DNA from: OM182 bacterium MED-G24 | GTDB taxonomy: Bacteria; Pseudomonadota; Gammaproteobacteria; Pseudomonadales; Azotimanducaceae | Direction: 5' to 3' | Length of the DNA: 45,547 nucleotides | Assembly: GCA_002457275.1 (NCBI GenBank) | Contig: NTKD01000008.1 | Span: forward strand, 1 to 45,547 | In this document: piece by piece, positions 8,976 through 17,377 of the stretch | Layout of the letters: each line of letters opens with the position of its first letter | How positions within the stretch are numbered: position 1 is the stretch's first letter | Notes under the pieces: generated by a model | The model's database searches: none | Told to the model about the DNA's origin: nothing | Seen by the model: the letters and a program-made list of their open reading frames with translations, nothing else | Position numbers and translations under genes: made by a program

Positions 8976-10471
8976 TCTGGGTGGTGCTCATACCGCTTGT
9001 CGCTGCCGCACTCACTGCCGGGCTGTCGCCATTTCTGTCGGAGAGAAGTCGTACGCCGGAACGATTGGCCATTGGTGGCGCGTTCCTGCAGGCGCTGGTC
9101 ATGATCTACATTGTGATGGGCGTGGTTAGTGGTAACACCGATGTTCAAACCGGTCCGTGGGTGCTTGCTGAGCCCATTGCTGGGATCCCGATGGCGTTCC
9201 ATTTTGAGACCCTGTCGTTGTTGTTTGCCTTGGTCGCATCGATCCTGTGGTTTGCAACAACGCTATATGCCGCGGGCTACATGCGCGCGCATGGCGAAAC
9301 TCGCCTACCCCGGTTCTATTGCTTTCTGGGCGTGGCCATCAGCGCGACCCTGGCGCTCGCGTTCTCTGCGAACCTGTTTACGATGTTTGTGTTTTATGAA
9401 CTCCTGACGCTCTCGACCTGGCCCCTGGTGGTCCATACCGAGGACGAGACGGCCCGTCGAGGTGGGCGAACCTACCTCGGTATTCTGATCGCAACCTCCA
9501 TCGGGCTGTTTCTTCCCGCGATCGTCTGGGTGTATCAACTTTCGGGTACGGTGGCGTTTACTTCGGGTGGGGTCATACCCGCCGAGACGTCTGGCGCGGT
9601 ATTATCGGTGCTACTGCTGATGTTCGTTATCGGCGTTGGTAAGAGCGCTGTGATGCCCGCACACCGTTGGTTGCCTGCTGCCATGGTGGCGCCTACACCC
9701 GTCAGCGCGTTTCTGCACGCAGTTGCGGTGGTCAAGGCAGGAGTATTCGCGCTGACCAAAATTGTGGTCTACATTTTCGGGTTTTCAGTCTCATCGGAAC
9801 TGCTGGCGCACTGGGTGATCTGGTTGCCTGCGATCACGATTCTTCTGGCATCGCTTGTTGCCATGCGTGAGGACAATCTCAAACGAAGGCTCGCGTATTC
9901 GACCATAAGTCAGCTCAGTTACATTGTACTGGCGGTATTGTTGTTCTCACCTGAGGGAACACTGGCCGCGGGTATGCACATCACCATGCACGCGTTTGCA
10001 AAGATCACCCTGTTTTTTGCGGCGGGTGCCATCCTGATCGCGTCCCATTGCACGCGGGTCTCTGAACTCGATGGTATGGGTCGGCGAATGCCTCTCGTGT
10101 TTATTTGTCTTGCGATCGCAAGCCTGAGCGTCGTGGGTCTGCCACCGACCGGAGGGCTTTGGAGCAAGTGGTTTCTGGGTCAGTCGATTGTCACCTCTGA
10201 CTACCCTGGTGCCTGGGTGTTGCTGGGCGTCATCCTGGTCAGTGCGTTGTTGAACAGCATTTATCTGCTGGGCATTGCTGTTCGTGCCTTCGTCAGACCT
10301 TTCGCGGGGAATACCACCATTAAGGCGGTTCCGCGGACCATGCAGGCTGCGATGCTGATTGCCACCGGCGCCACGCTGCTGCTCTTCCTGCTGCCCATGC
10401 CTCTCTACGAATGGTTGAGCACACTCTCTTGGAGCACACTCTCAGAAACGATACCGGCAGGTCGGCGTTGA
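8972..10471 (+). CDS. Second antiporter-like subunit, NuoL/MrpA N-terminal type
   Basis: This 499-residue, roughly 14-helix protein belongs to the same family but carries the NuoL/MrpA-type run HRWLPAAMVAPTPVSAFLHA followed by VVKAGVFALTKIV. The helix-5 Glu (FVFYELLTLSTWP), the helix-7 Lys (GVGKSAVMPAHRW) and the helix-12 Lys (HAFAKITLFF) are all kept. It probably plays the role of the N-terminal NuoL-like part of MrpA, whose C-terminal part is encoded upstream at 6110-6700. GTG 8972 overlaps the TGA of the previous gene (GTGA). It lacks the long C-terminal lateral helix of NuoL. Confidence 0.9.
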   Translation: MIWVVLIPLVAAALTAGLSPFLSERSRTPERLAIGGAFLQALVMIYIVMGVVSGNTDVQTGPWVLAEPIAGIPMAFHFETLSLLFALVASILWFATTLYAAGYMRAHGETRLPRFYCFLGVAISATLALAFSANLFTMFVFYELLTLSTWPLVVHTEDETARRGGRTYLGILIATSIGLFLPAIVWVYQLSGTVAFTSGGVIPAETSGAVLSVLLLMFVIGVGKSAVMPAHRWLPAAMVAPTPVSAFLHAVAVVKAGVFALTKIVVYIFGFSVSSELLAHWVIWLPAITILLASLVAMREDNLKRRLAYSTISQLSYIVLAVLLFSPEGTLAAGMHITMHAFAKITLFFAAGAILIASHCTRVSELDGMGRRMPLVFICLAIASLSVVGLPPTGGLWSKWFLGQSIVTSDYPGAWVLLGVILVSALLNSIYLLGIAVRAFVRPFAGNTTIKAVPRTMQAAMLIATGATLLLFLLPMPLYEWLSTLSWSTLSETIPAGRR

Positions 10472-10486
10472 TGATGGGTGAACGCA

Positions 10487-10846
10487 ATGAGTAAAGTGAC
10501 CGTACCACCCGCTGTAAAGCGTCTGTTGTATGTGTTCTATGGCCTGGCAGCCTGTCTTGTCCTGGCAGACTGGCTCATCCATCGGCACGTGAGTCATCCG
10601 GCGGAATCCGTGTTCGCGTTTTATCCCCTGTTCGGTTTCGTGGCCTGCGTCTTACTGGTTTTTGCGGCAGCGGCAATGCGTCGCATCGTGATGCGACCAC
10701 CTGCCTATTACGAAGGTGCAGAGCCTGCAGACGAGAAGTCTGAGGATGTCGCATTCAGCGAAAGTGACGATGTTGATGGCCAGATTTTAGAGGGTGAGGC
10801 GCAGAATCGTCGCGTTGATCCATCCCCCGGCGAGGATGGACCATGA
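10487..10846 (+). CDS. Small two-helix membrane protein inside the Mrp-like operon
   Basis: The 119-residue protein has two strong helices, YVFYGLAACLVLADWLI (about residues 14-30) and FYPLFGFVACVLLVFAAAA (about 43-61), joined by a His-containing loop. An acidic, probably disordered tail rich in Glu and Asp follows. It is not a standard Mrp subunit and I do not recognise a named family. It lies between two antiporter-like genes, its stop overlapping the next ATG (ATGATGG), so it is very likely a subunit or assembly factor of this complex. ATG 10487 was chosen; a GTG at 10478 would add three residues. Confidence 0.82.
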   Translation: MSKVTVPPAVKRLLYVFYGLAACLVLADWLIHRHVSHPAESVFAFYPLFGFVACVLLVFAAAAMRRIVMRPPAYYEGAEPADEKSEDVAFSESDDVDGQILEGEAQNRRVDPSPGEDGP

Positions 10847-12600
10847 TGGAGAGTCAGATCATTCTCGCGTCGCTCGATTGGATCGCTCAGTTTCGGGTGC
10901 TCGCGGTTGTGCCCCCTGCGGTGCTCTATTTCCTGGCAGCGTTGCTGGTTCTCTGGAGCGGTCATCGGGTAGGCCGTGTCGTCATGCTGCTGATGCCTGT
11001 TCTTGGCATGTTCCAGCTCGCGGCCATGTTTGCGATCAAACCGAATGTGACACTCTCCCTGCTGGATATGTCTCTCGTGGTTCTGAGAGTCGACAGCTTG
11101 TCACTGTTGTTCGCGCTACTGTTCAACATTGCTGCGCTGATCGGTGTGATTTATGCACTACACGTACGTGATCGGCTCCAGTCGGTCAGTGCGATGTGTT
11201 ACGTGGGTAGTGCCTTAGGCGCTGTTTTTGCCGGTGACCTGCTGACGCTCTTCATCTTCTGGGAGTTGCTCGCGCTGTCGTCGGTGGGTTTCATCTGGGC
11301 CAGACGACGACCGGAGTCGATGGCGGCCGGTATGCGGTATCTGCTCGTTCAGATTGTCTCTGGACTACTGCTGCTTGCTGGTGCTCTGTACCTGTATGAG
11401 CAGACAGGGTCTCTCGTTTTTAATCATATTGGGCTTGATGGTCCGGCTGGCTGGTTGATCCTGGTCGCATTTGGCATCAAGTGTGGTTTCCCGATGTTCC
11501 ATGGTTGGATCACGGAGGCATACCCGGCAGCGACGGAAGCCGGTGCTGTCTTTATGGCGGCCATCACGACCAAAGTGGCCGTTTATGCCCTGGCACGAGG
11601 GTTTCAGGGTGAGGAACTGCTTGTATACGTGGGTGTGACGATGACCTGCTTTCCGATTTTCTATGCGGTGATTGAAAACGATCTGCGTCGGGTACTGGCC
11701 TATAGCATGATCAACCAGCTGGGTTTCATGGTGTGTGGTATCGGCGTGGGTACAACACTTGCGGTCAATGGTGCCATTGCACACGCGTTCAACGATGTGA
11801 TTTTCAAAGGTCTGCTATTCATGTCGATGGGCGCCGTATTGTTGCAGACAGGCCGAATCAATGCGTCCGAACTCGGTGGACTGTATCGGACGATGCCGAA
11901 GACGACGGTACTCTGTATTGTCGGCGCCATGTCCATCTCGGCTTTTCCGCTTTTCTCCGGATTTGTGAGCAAAGCTATGATTGTGACCGCGGTCCTGGAG
12001 GAGCATTATGAATGGGTCTGGCTGGCGCTTCTGTTTGCCTCCGCCGGTGTTTTCCATCATGCGGGAATCAAGATTCCCTACTTCGCATTTTTTGCACACG
12101 ACAGTGGCCTGAGACCGACAGAGCCGCCAACCAACATGCTGATCGCCATGACGATTTCTGCGGTGCTTTGTATAGGGATCGGTGTTTTCCCGTTGGTGCT
12201 TTATCAGATGTTGCCGTTCGATATGGTGTACTCACCGTACGATGCGACGCATGTACTCGCCCAGTTGCAGCTGCTCTGGTTTTCAGCGCTGGCGTTTGCG
12301 TGGTTGAACCTGCGGGGCTGGTATCCCCCGGAGATTCGTTCGGTGAACCTGGATGTGGACTGGCTGTTTCGAAAATTGGTGCCAGGGGTAGTGTCCGTGA
12401 CGATGCCGCATCTTGGTAGGATTGGTGAGCATTTGACATTTGGGATAGGTCAGGGATTACAGCGAATGGGCGGGTTCCTCGCGAGAGGTCTGGTGGTGCT
12501 TGTCGGCCAGGCGACTTCCATTCGCCTGATGGCGATGTATCTTGTGATCGTACTAATGTTGTACCTGTTCCTCGATGGCTTGATGATGTTGGTCGGTTAG
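10843..12600 (+). CDS. Third antiporter-like subunit (NuoL/M/N-like, MrpD paralogue)
   Basis: This 585-residue Proton_antipo_M protein has the helix-5 Glu (LLTLFIFWELLALSSVGF), the helix-7 Lys in FGIKCGFPMFHGWITEAYP, TTKVAVYALAR, YSMINQLGFM, and a channel motif HAFNDVIFKGLLFM in the second half. After the core it has an extra stretch, from about residue 470, with a linker GWYPPEIRSVNLDVDWLFRK, an amphipathic region and a last helix, a layout seen in D-type subunits of respiratory-like complexes. ATG 10843 overlaps the preceding stop. With it the complex has three possible proton or cation channels. Only a 5-base gap separates its stop from the following nitrilase remnant. Confidence 0.9.
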   Translation: MMESQIILASLDWIAQFRVLAVVPPAVLYFLAALLVLWSGHRVGRVVMLLMPVLGMFQLAAMFAIKPNVTLSLLDMSLVVLRVDSLSLLFALLFNIAALIGVIYALHVRDRLQSVSAMCYVGSALGAVFAGDLLTLFIFWELLALSSVGFIWARRRPESMAAGMRYLLVQIVSGLLLLAGALYLYEQTGSLVFNHIGLDGPAGWLILVAFGIKCGFPMFHGWITEAYPAATEAGAVFMAAITTKVAVYALARGFQGEELLVYVGVTMTCFPIFYAVIENDLRRVLAYSMINQLGFMVCGIGVGTTLAVNGAIAHAFNDVIFKGLLFMSMGAVLLQTGRINASELGGLYRTMPKTTVLCIVGAMSISAFPLFSGFVSKAMIVTAVLEEHYEWVWLALLFASAGVFHHAGIKIPYFAFFAHDSGLRPTEPPTNMLIAMTISAVLCIGIGVFPLVLYQMLPFDMVYSPYDATHVLAQLQLLWFSALAFAWLNLRGWYPPEIRSVNLDVDWLFRKLVPGVVSVTMPHLGRIGEHLTFGIGQGLQRMGGFLARGLVVLVGQATSIRLMAMYLVIVLMLYLFLDGLMMLVG

Positions 12601-12605
12601 TCAAT

Positions 12606-13339
12606 ATGAGAGTGGCGGTATGTCAGGTTCCGGATATTCGCAACGATATTCGTGCTGCACTGCGTGTGGTTCGTGATGAAGCGATTCTTGCGGAGGCCGA
12701 GAAGCGGATCTCGTGTTGTTCCCCGAGTGTTTTTGCAGGGTTATTTTACGAACAAGGAGTCGGTCACTAATCTGGCGATCAAGATGGCGTCACAGGAATT
12801 CTCGGATATCCTAGAGTTCCTGTCGGATCTTCAAGTCACCATCGTCGTCGGCTTCATCGAGAAGTCGGATGCCGGTTGCGCGGGGACGGAGTATTACAAC
12901 ACGGCGGTTCCGATTCGCGGCGGAAGGACAATCTGCCGTTATAGGAAGAGCTGTCTGCTCGATGGTGAGAAGGATGGCTTTGATCCTGTGCGTGAACGTC
13001 CGACATTTGAGGTTTCGGGCCAGATCGTGGGGATCAACATTTGTGAACTTCAATACTGCAGTTTAGCCACTGGTGAGTAAAGGAGCCCGAATCCTCGTAT
13101 GTCCCTGCAACAACATCACGCCGTTTGCAAAAGCGGAGAGACTCAAAACAGCGCACAATGACATTCGAGTACAGCGATGCAGGGACAAGGGCATCTTGCT
13201 GGTCTCATCCGATGTGACCGGCACCCGGGATGGGCGAATCAGCTATGGCCCGAATGCGGTCATTGATCACCATGGGGCCACCGTCGACCAGGTTCCCCTG
13301 ATGACAGAAGGTATGGTCGTGGTTGATATCGCCTATTAG
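12606..13339 (+). pseudogene. Carbon-nitrogen hydrolase (nitrilase superfamily), frameshifted
   Basis: Conceptual joining of three frames gives a nitrilase-superfamily amidohydrolase of about 245 residues. It begins MRVAVCQVPDIRNDIR at 12606. The family triad is recognisable: Glu in LFPEC (bases 12725-12727), Lys in CRYRKSCLLDGEK, and Cys in VGINIC. The rest reads GARILVCPCNNITPFAKAE and ends with GMVVVDIAY. Breaks: one base missing near 12703, one T missing in the T run at 12730-12734, and a third shift near 13060. The Tyr usually next to the Cys is also absent. It starts five bases after the Mrp-like operon and stops exactly against the converging SDR gene. Two of the three shifts could be read errors, but the sequence as given does not encode an enzyme. 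Confidence 0.85.
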
Positions 13340-14101
13340 CTAGTGGTTCCACCAGGCCTGATCGGAGAAGGCCCGTAGATCCATCTCGAATGTCCAGGTG
13401 GATCGATGTTGTGTAGCCACATGGTAGTACGTGTCGGCGATTTCTGCCGGCAGCATCAGTCCGTCCTCGGCTCCCTTGGTTTCCCTGAGCTTTTTGAATT
13501 GCTCTTCGCCGATCATCTTGCCCAGTGTGTCGGGGGCGTCAACGGAACCATCGACCACGATGTGGGCCACATGAATACCCTGGCTCGCGAATTCTGCGTT
13601 CAGGGACTGACACAGCAAGCGTCGTCCTGCCATGGCCGCAGAATGGGAGTGTTGCCCCTTGTTGCCCCGCATCGCAGCGGTCGCGGATGTCACCAGAATG
13701 CTCCCCTTTCCCCGTTCCACCATCTTCGGGCAGACGCACTGAGCCAGCCGGAACAGGGCAAATGTTGCGATCCGCCATCCAAGTTCAAAGACTTTGTAAC
13801 TGGTCTCTGCGAGGGGACGGTTCCCGATCTGTGCACCCAGGTTAAAGATGACGACTTCAATGGGCCCAATGTTTGCTTCGATGTCAGCGACTCGTTCTTC
13901 GATACTACCTTCATCAACGGCATTCAAAAGGTAACCGCTGGCGCTGCCGCCCTCCGCTTCGATGTCGCCAACCAGTCTGTCGAGACCGTCCTGATCGCTA
14001 CGGCGACACAGAACGGCATGGTAGCCCTCCGCCGCAAAGCGTTTTCCAACGGTGCCACCGATACCGGCGCCTGCGCCGATTACAAGACAAACTGGTTTCA
14101 T
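13340..14101 (-). CDS. Short-chain dehydrogenase/reductase-like protein without the usual Tyr-Lys pair
   Basis: The 253-residue protein has the SDR Rossmann fold: MKPVCLVIGAGAGIGGTVGK gives the TGxxxGxG-type dinucleotide motif (GAGAGIG), followed by the NAG-like FNLGAQ near residue 89 and the catalytic-Ser strand GSILVTSATAA near 138. Where classical SDRs have YxxxK, this protein reads HSAAMAGRR, so Tyr is His or Ser and Lys is Met. The C-terminal part HRSTWTFEMDLRAF and DQAWWN is unlike most SDRs. The start at 14101 is fixed by AGAGG six bases upstream; an ORF start at 14185 would add a non-homologous leader. It is divergent to CaiB. Catalysis by the usual mechanism is doubtful; it may use another mechanism or only bind cofactor. 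Confidence 0.88.
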   Translation of the reverse strand: MKPVCLVIGAGAGIGGTVGKRFAAEGYHAVLCRRSDQDGLDRLVGDIEAEGGSASGYLLNAVDEGSIEERVADIEANIGPIEVVIFNLGAQIGNRPLAETSYKVFELGWRIATFALFRLAQCVCPKMVERGKGSILVTSATAAMRGNKGQHSHSAAMAGRRLLCQSLNAEFASQGIHVAHIVVDGSVDAPDTLGKMIGEEQFKKLRETKGAEDGLMLPAEIADTYYHVATQHRSTWTFEMDLRAFSDQAWWNH

Positions 14102-14166
14102 GGGAACCTCTGGGGATGAATGAGCGCTCGACGATAGGTGAACGTGCCCGTTAGCGCAATTCCCTC

Positions 14167-14196
14167 TGATCATTGTCTTGATCACTCGTTCAATGA
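14167..14196. promoter_or_regulatory. Possible operator between the SDR and CaiB genes
   Basis: The 129-base divergent gap holds two copies of the palindrome TGATCA (14167-14172 and 14179-14184), 12 bases apart, and an inverted pair TCATTG (14170-14175) / CAATGA (14191-14196) whose centres are 21 bases apart, two helix turns. Such symmetry fits a dimeric regulator acting on one or both genes. This is pattern only; short palindromes also arise by chance. Confidence 0.25.
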
Positions 14197-14230
14197 CAAA
14201 CTTCCGACCTGCAAAAAACAGGATATGTAG

Positions 14231-15397
14231 ATGAAGCTCGAAGGGGTGCGCGTACTTGACCTGTCGTTGTTTCTGCCGGGTCCACTACTGACCCAGATGA
14301 TGGCAGACCAGGGCGCAGAAGTGATCAAGCTGGAACCGGTACGGGGTGGCGGCGAACCTAATCGGGAGATCGGACCGAAGCGGGATGGTGTATCGGTCTA
14401 TTTTGCCAATACTCACCGTGGTAAACGCAGCGTGCAGCTGGACCTTAAAAACGATGCGGGTCGCGCGATGGCGCTCAAGCTTGCAGAACGCGCCGACGTT
14501 GTGATCGAAGCGTTCCGGCCAGGTGTCATCAATCGGCTTGGACTGGACTATGAGACCATCGCGGAGATCAATCCGGGTGTGGTGTACGCCTCCCTGTCTG
14601 CTTTTGGTCAGACGGGTCCATACGTAAAAAAGCCTGCCCATGATCTTGCCACCGAGGCTTACGCTGGGGTGGTCTCAGTCAATCTGGGATTTGATGGCAA
14701 ACCCGCCATACCGGCCGTTCCTGCGGCTGATATGTTGACCAGCATGATGGGGTTGTCCGCTGTGGTGATGTCCCTGTTGCGTCGACATACCACGGGACAG
14801 GGCGACTACATTGACCTCGCCATGATGGACTCCCTGATCGCGAGTTTGCCCAATTCGATGGGCGCTGTATTTGCCGATAAGTCCCCGCCGATGGTCAAGG
14901 ATGAACGGATCTGGGGGGGTTACGCGATGTACAACATCTATGAGACAAAGGACGAACGCTTCATCGTACTCGGTGCATCAGAGATCCATTTTGCGGAAGC
15001 GGTCCTGAACAAGCTTGAACGTCCGGATCTGATTCCTCTGTGTGAGCCACCACCAGGCCCGAACCAGGAACCTGTGCGAGAGTTTTTTCGAGAGACCTTC
15101 AAAACACGAACACAGGCGGAATGGATCGCTTGGTTTGAGGATGTCGATGCAGCGTTTGCACCGGTCAACAACCTGAGAGAAGCGATGGATGATCCCCAGG
15201 TCCGTGCACGGGAAATGGTGATCACCGACGACCGTGGTCACGAACATCTGGGGATTCCCATCAAATTCCGGCATGAACCCGGTGAGGTCAATTTCAAGGC
15301 ACCTGACGTTGGTGCTGACAATTCCGCAGTGGCGCAAGAGCTGGGTTACTCAGACGATGACATTGAGGCAATGAGAAAAAGCGGCGCCTTTGGCTAG
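14231..15397 (+). CDS. CaiB/BaiF family (class III) CoA-transferase
   Basis: The 388-residue protein moves CoA between a CoA-thioester and a carboxylic acid in catabolic pathways. The N-terminus MKLEGVRVLDLSLFLPGP and LLTQMMADQGAEVIKLEP is the family hallmark. FRPGVINRLGLDYE and YASLSAFGQTGPY follow. The catalytic Asp of the family (Asp169 in formyl-CoA transferase) is probably Asp 138 in KPAHDLATEA. The C-terminal FEDVDAAFAPVNNLREAMDDP is also typical. The start has AGGA about 8 bases upstream. The gene stands alone, divergent from the SDR and convergent with a hydrolase pseudogene, so its acid substrate cannot be guessed. Confidence 0.93.
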   Translation: MKLEGVRVLDLSLFLPGPLLTQMMADQGAEVIKLEPVRGGGEPNREIGPKRDGVSVYFANTHRGKRSVQLDLKNDAGRAMALKLAERADVVIEAFRPGVINRLGLDYETIAEINPGVVYASLSAFGQTGPYVKKPAHDLATEAYAGVVSVNLGFDGKPAIPAVPAADMLTSMMGLSAVVMSLLRRHTTGQGDYIDLAMMDSLIASLPNSMGAVFADKSPPMVKDERIWGGYAMYNIYETKDERFIVLGASEIHFAEAVLNKLERPDLIPLCEPPPGPNQEPVREFFRETFKTRTQAEWIAWFEDVDAAFAPVNNLREAMDDPQVRAREMVITDDRGHEHLGIPIKFRHEPGEVNFKAPDVGADNSAVAQELGYSDDDIEAMRKSGAFG

Positions 15398-15416
15398 GTT
15401 CTCCCTAGCTGTCTTG

Positions 15417-16302
15417 TCAGATCAGGTAGCGATGGAACATATAAAGTAGTCGCCCCCGGCTTTTTCGGCCTGGATCTCATGGTAGGCCTGTGAATCCAGC
15501 GCGCAGAATCCGTGCATGGCGCCCTTGTATACCTCAATCGCGGCGATTAGTCCGGCGCGTTGATAAGCTTTGCGGAGTGCTTCCTGGGGACCCAGGTTCC
15601 TATTCGTGGTCATTGTCCGCAATGACGATCAAAGCGGCCGCTTTTGAATCCCTGATGGTTCGATAGGGGCTGTCTTCCCGATGGGTGACAAGTCCTCCGC
15701 CGTGGAACGACGCAATGGCACCGATACGTTTAGGCTCCGCGGCCGCGGTGCGCATCGCAAATGAACCGGTCATGCAATAGCCCATGTTGCCGATCAGCTT
15801 CCTGGCGTCGACCGCATCGGATGAATCCAGGTATTGGACGTAGGCGGCACCGTCGACGCGTTGTACGCCTGGCGTTAACTTCTGTACTAGGGGAAAGATT
15901 TTTCCCCGAACCTCAGGATCGCGGAGCGACGCACCCTCGCCCAGTACGGGAATGCGGGCATCCCCGGTAGTAGGGGTTCACGACCAGCACCGCGTAGCCG
16001 GACCTTGCGAGCCGTTGTCCCATGGATCTGAACGCTGACCTGAGTCCTTAGATATCCGGCCAGAGAATGACACCCGGATGTCGGCCTTCGGCGGGATGTA
16101 CAAAGTAACAGTCCGATTCACCGTCTGGTGTCGTCACCGTCACGTCATTTTCAACAAGCTCGGCGCCACCGCTCTTGCTCGAAGCATTGAGGGGTGGAAC
16201 CAGCAGGCTCACGGCGGCGCCGCTCGCAAGCGCGCTGAAACGCCGACGTGACAGGCTGTTGCTGAAGGTTTGCGCGTCCTGTTCGGTATCTTCATCACAC
16301 AT
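15417..16302 (-). pseudogene. Tat-exported dienelactone hydrolase family protein, decayed
   Basis: Reading across breaks gives an alpha/beta hydrolase of the dienelactone hydrolase family with a twin-arginine signal SLSRRRFSALASGAAVSLL near residues 16-34. All three catalytic positions can still be found: Cys in GYCMTGSFAMR, Asp in VIADNDHE, His in GAMHGFCA. Damage: TAA at 16048-16050 in WPDI-stop-GLRSAF, a frameshift near 15975 after NPYYRG, another near 15605 after ADNDHE, and probably one near 15445 (the expected RLLYMFHRYLI end lies in a neighbouring frame, stopping at 15417). ATG 16302 has GAGG eight bases upstream. A substitution stop plus several indels argues for a real pseudogene. 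Confidence 0.85.
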
Positions 16303-16423
16303 GTCTTGGCCTCGTTTTCGGTACAGGCCACCTTAGAATTGGATCCTATTGAATGGAAGCTGTCACGACAGTCTGTACATGTCATGGATTGATCCTCCTG
16401 CCAATCGCGTGGACACTGGTCCC

Positions 16424-17307
16424 ATGCGGAGGAACACTCTCTATCTCGTGGATGTCACGTATAAGCTCTTCCGCTGGTTCAAGGCGACGCCATCACACAC
16501 CAATATCCAGGGTCGAGAAGTGGATGCAATCCGGGGATTGCTGCAGACGCTGGTGTCGTCACTCAAGACAGATGATCTGACGCACGTGGCCGTCGCCTTT
16601 GATGCCATGGTCAGTCGGACAGCGGCCAATGACCGCTCGGAATCGGCCCGCCTCCGAAGCCAGTATCCGCTGGCTCTGGATGTTGTGCGAGCGTTGGGGA
16701 TGACGTTGTGGCCGATGACCCGGGTTCAGGCGGATGATGTGATTGCGAGTGCCGCATTGCAGTATGCCGATCATGTGGAACGGATTGTCATCTTTTCCAG
16801 CGACCAGGATTTCTGTCAGTGTTTGTATGACAAAGTAAGCCTGTGGAACCGTAGTCGCCGGACGGTGCAAACCGCCGAAGATGTCCGGTCTCGCTACGGC
16901 GTCCAACCCGCCCGTTTCGCTGAATACCTGGCACTTGTCGGAGACGGGTCTGACGGTTTGCCTGGGGTACCGGGTTTGGTCAGAAGACGACGGCGGCCTT
17001 GCTGAATCGCTATCCGAATGTTGAAGCGATCATTATTGCCACAGGAGAATGGTCTGACGACATTCGTGGCGGTAGCTCGATGGCATCGATGCTGCTCGAA
17101 CGTCGCGATGAAGCCATTTTGTATCGTGACCTGTCGATTCTGCGCACCGATGTACCCTTGCATCATCACATGGACGATCTCCGGTGGCGTGAACTCAACA
17201 GGAGTTTGCTACTCACGCTGACTCAGCTGATCGAGGACGTTTCGGTCTTGCCGCGGCTGAACCGATGGCCGAGGCTCGATGAGCCGTTTGCGCTTTCAGG
17301 TGGATGA
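16424..17307 (+). pseudogene. Stand-alone 5'-3' exonuclease (PolI N-terminal / FEN family), one frameshift
   Basis: The protein resembles the 5' nuclease domain of DNA polymerase I: LYLVDVTYKLFRWF at the start, AFDAMVSRTAANDR, then QADDVIASAAL and SSDQDFCQCL (metal-binding Asp residues), and the helix-hairpin DNA-binding motif GDGSDGLPGVPGL. Directly after this motif the expected GQKTTAALLNRYPNVE lies in the next frame, because one T appears missing in the TTT at 16975-16977. The second part runs from there to 17307, giving a total of about 294 residues. ATG 16424 fits the family start. A single homopolymer shift means this could be a sequencing error and an intact gene. The gap before it has a small palindrome CTGTCACGACAG at 16360-16371. 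Confidence 0.82.
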
Positions 17308-17377
17308 TGTATGCCCGCGATCACAATGCGAACAGGTGTACAATGCGCCAAAATCCGAAGAGCAACGGGAAATGATG

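Noticed and set aside
13406-14119. Plus-strand 237-codon open frame
   Set aside because: It is exactly antisense to the SDR gene, whose cofactor motif and ribosome site are clear; the translation is Cys/His-rich shadow sequence.
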